From NCBI RefSeq assembly GCF_001303895.1, contig NZ_LJSD01000032.1:45511-109510 (forward strand): DNA of 64,000 nucleotides. Direction: 5' to 3'. A program made the translations under genes and the position numbers. Shown here in pieces: positions 62,252-64,000 of this stretch. Position 1 is the stretch's first letter; every line of letters starts with the position of its first letter. The notes under the pieces were generated by a model. That model saw nothing but the letters and a program-made list of their open reading frames with translations. It made no database searches and was not told the origin of the DNA. This stretch comes from Mesorhizobium sp. 1M-11. Its GTDB lineage: Bacteria > Pseudomonadota > Alphaproteobacteria > Rhizobiales > Rhizobiaceae.

Positions 62252-63931
62252 ATGGCCGAGTACAAGAGTGACATTGAGATCGCGCGTGGCGCGAAGAAGC
62301 AGCCGATCCAGGCGATCGGGGAAAAGATCGGCATTCCCAACGAGCATCTGCTGCCCTACGGCCATGACAAGGCGAAGGTCTCGGCCGAGTTCATCAAGTC
62401 GGTGAAGGGTAACAAGGACGGCAAGCTGATCCTGGTCACCGCCATCAACCCGACACCGGCCGGCGAAGGCAAGACCACCACCACCGTCGGTCTCGGTGAT
62501 GGCCTCAACCGCATCGGCAAGAAGGCGGTGGTGTGCATCCGCGAGGCATCGCTTGGACCCAATTTCGGCGTCAAGGGTGGTGCCGCCGGCGGCGGGTATG
62601 CCCAGGTCGTGCCGATGGAAGACATGAACCTGCACTTCACCGGCGACTTCCACGCCATCACCACCGCCCACAACCTTCTGTCGGCCCTGATCGACAACCA
62701 CATCTACTGGGGCAATGAACTCGGCATCGACATCCGCCGCGTCGCCTGGCGCCGTGTCATGGACATGAACGACCGGGCGCTGCGCCAGATCAACGTCTCG
62801 CTGGGCGGCGTCGCCAACGGCTTCCCGCGCGAGGCTGGCTTCGACATCACCGTCGCCTCCGAGGTGATGGCGATCCTGTGCCTGGCCACCGACCTGAAGG
62901 ATCTGGAAAAGCGCCTCGGCGACATCATCGTGGCCTATCGCCGCGACAAGAGCCCGGTCTATGCCCGCGACCTGAAGGCCGACGGCGCCATGGCGGTGCT
63001 GCTCAAGGATGCCATCCAGCCCAACCTGGTGCAGACGCTGGAGAACAACCCTGCCTTCGTGCATGGCGGTCCCTTCGCCAACATCGCACATGGCTGCAAC
63101 TCGGTGGTCGCCACCACCACGGCCTTGAAGCTGGCCGACTATGTGGTGACCGAAGCCGGTTTCGGCGCCGATCTCGGTGCCGAGAAGTTCTTCGACATCA
63201 AGTGCCGCAAGGCGGGCCTGAAGCCGGCCGCTGCCGTCATCGTCGCCACCGTGCGCGCCATGAAGATGAATGGCGGGGTCAAGAAGGACGACCTTGGCCA
63301 GGAGAACATCGAGGCGGTGAAGAAGGGCTGCGCCAATCTCGGCCGCCACATCGAGAACGTGAAGCAGTTCGGCGTGCCGGCGGTGGTTGCCATCAACCAC
63401 TTCGTCTCCGACACCGACGCCGAGATCAAGGCGATGAAGGACTTCGTGGCAGCGCAAGGTGCCGAAGCGATCCTGTGCAAGCACTGGGCACAAGGTTCGG
63501 CCGGCATCGAGGAGCTTGCCCACAAGGTGGTGAAGATCGCAGAGAGCGGTGCCTCGCAGTTCTCGCCGCTTTATCCCGACGAGATGCCGCTGTTCGAGAA
63601 GATCAACACCATCGTCAAGCGCATCTATCGCGGCGACGAGGCGATTGCCGACAAGTCGATCCGCGACCAGCTGCACCAGTGGGAACAGGCCGGCTACGGC
63701 CACCTGCCGGTGTGCATGGCCAAGACGCAATATTCCTTCTCGACCGATCCGAACCTGCGTGGTGCGCCCACCGGCCACACGGTTCCGGTGCGCGAGGTAC
63801 GCCTTGCCGCCGGTGCCGGCTTCGTCGTCATCATCTGCGGCGAGGTCATGACCATGCCCGGCCTGCCCTCCAAGCCATCGTCGGAGAAGATCTTCCTCAA
63901 CGATCAGGGCCAGATCGAAGGGTTGTTCTAA
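62252..63931 (+). CDS. fhs: Formate--tetrahydrofolate ligase
   Basis: 559 residues. Makes 10-formyl-THF from formate, THF and ATP. Motifs: N-terminal [22 protein letters not shown]-binding [19 protein letters not shown] (about 67-85), [33 protein letters not shown] [19 protein letters not shown], and [19 protein letters not shown]. Length matches bacterial Fhs. Single gene; a hairpin follows near the window end. Confidence 0.97.
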   Translation: MAEYKSDIEIARGAKKQPIQAIGEKIGIPNEHLLPYGHDKAKVSAEFIKSVKGNKDGKLILVTAINPTPAGEGKTTTTVGLGDGLNRIGKKAVVCIREASLGPNFGVKGGAAGGGYAQVVPMEDMNLHFTGDFHAITTAHNLLSALIDNHIYWGNELGIDIRRVAWRRVMDMNDRALRQINVSLGGVANGFPREAGFDITVASEVMAILCLATDLKDLEKRLGDIIVAYRRDKSPVYARDLKADGAMAVLLKDAIQPNLVQTLENNPAFVHGGPFANIAHGCNSVVATTTALKLADYVVTEAGFGADLGAEKFFDIKCRKAGLKPAAAVIVATVRAMKMNGGVKKDDLGQENIEAVKKGCANLGRHIENVKQFGVPAVVAINHFVSDTDAEIKAMKDFVAAQGAEAILCKHWAQGSAGIEELAHKVVKIAESGASQFSPLYPDEMPLFEKINTIVKRIYRGDEAIADKSIRDQLHQWEQAGYGHLPVCMAKTQYSFSTDPNLRGAPTGHTVPVREVRLAAGAGFVVIICGEVMTMPGLPSKPSSEKIFLNDQGQIEGLF

Positions 63932-63945
63932 AGGGAACGGCAGTG

Positions 63946-63989
63946 GGGCAGTAAGGGAACAAGGCAGTAGCTGCCCAACCTTACTGCCC
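63946..63989 (+). terminator. Nested hairpin downstream of fhs
   Basis: GGGCAGTAAGG (63946-63956) pairs with CCTTACTGCCC (63979-63989); inside it GGCAG/CTGCC forms a second stem with a three-base loop. 15 bases after the fhs stop. No T-run. Terminator or short dispersed repeat. Confidence 0.55.
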
Positions 63990-64000
63990 TACTCCCCCAA

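Noticed and set aside
62243..63778. 511-codon antisense frame inside fhs
   Set aside because: Lies wholly within the fhs gene, which is certain; composition is that of a shadow.
1..64000. tRNA, rRNA, CRISPR array, prophage, insertion sequence
   Set aside because: No cloverleaf with a T-loop, no regular repeat-spacer array, and no transposase, integrase or phage gene was seen.

Overview
The window is a GC-rich stretch of bacterial chromosome that reads as an alphaproteobacterium of the Rhizobiales, most like Mesorhizobium, Aminobacter or another Phyllobacteriaceae. The pointers are the ubiK-lgt-methyltransferase-pgeF block, a petABC cytochrome bc1 operon, a choXWV choline importer, hemF, many TTG/GTG starts, a CTTG-N17-CTATAG type promoter, and about ten copies of small palindromic mosaic repeats that resemble the RIME and Bru-RS families of rhizobia and Brucella. 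The genus is an inference. I found no tRNA, rRNA, CRISPR array, prophage, insertion sequence or plasmid function, and nearly all genes look like core genome.

Layout. 1-2.5 kb: a glycosyltransferase cut by the window edge, a csaA/YbjN pair and ubiK. 2.6-7.7 kb: lgt, a MidA/NDUFAF7-type methyltransferase, an inserted phosphotransferase-like kinase, pgeF and a creatinase-like M24 protein. 7.7-9.6 kb: a lipoprotein and prs. 9.6-12.9 kb: a TauE/SafE permease, then an AraC regulator divergent from a fosmidomycin-resistance-like exporter. 13-17.7 kb: rplY, pth, ychF, an APH(3')-II-like kinase and a CorA transporter. 17.7-23.5 kb: two MaoC dehydratases, a LysE exporter, a DGPF/YciI protein with an ECF sigma factor, apt and an MFS permease. 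23.6-26.5 kb: petABC with a strong terminator. 26.7-33.1 kb: a small DUF gene and three tandem ABC exporters. 33.2-39.8 kb: a hypothetical gene with a possible short upstream ORF, trmL, a membrane-anchored gluzincin, hemF, DUF1059, and a DUF1285-Nudix-CCA-transferase operon. 40-46.8 kb: a MoxR-DUF58-DUF4159 (Bat-like) operon. 47-50.4 kb: small secreted basic proteins and a two-component system. 50.5-53.7 kb: choline ABC importer. 53.9-55 kb: thymidine kinase and a cytochrome c. 55.1-62 kb: a five-gene cluster of unknown function built around an AAA+ ATPase. 62.2-63.9 kb: fhs.

Functional themes are envelope and lipoprotein biogenesis (lgt, pgeF, Bat-like operon, ABC exporters), respiration and heme (petABC, hemF, cytochrome c, UbiK, MidA homologue), translation and tRNA (rplY, pth, ychF, trmL, CCA transferase), nucleotide and one-carbon metabolism (prs, apt, tdk, fhs), and transport.

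The best candidate for an undescribed system is the AAA+ cluster at 55.1-62.0 kb: a long coiled-coil protein, a protein of unknown fold, a divergent AAA+ ATPase, a DUF6638-type protein and a membrane-anchored DUF2333-type protein. The most unusual non-coding signal is the repeat family. Its CTAG border supplies the UAG stop codon of at least five genes, and its copies show matched changes on both sides of the stems.
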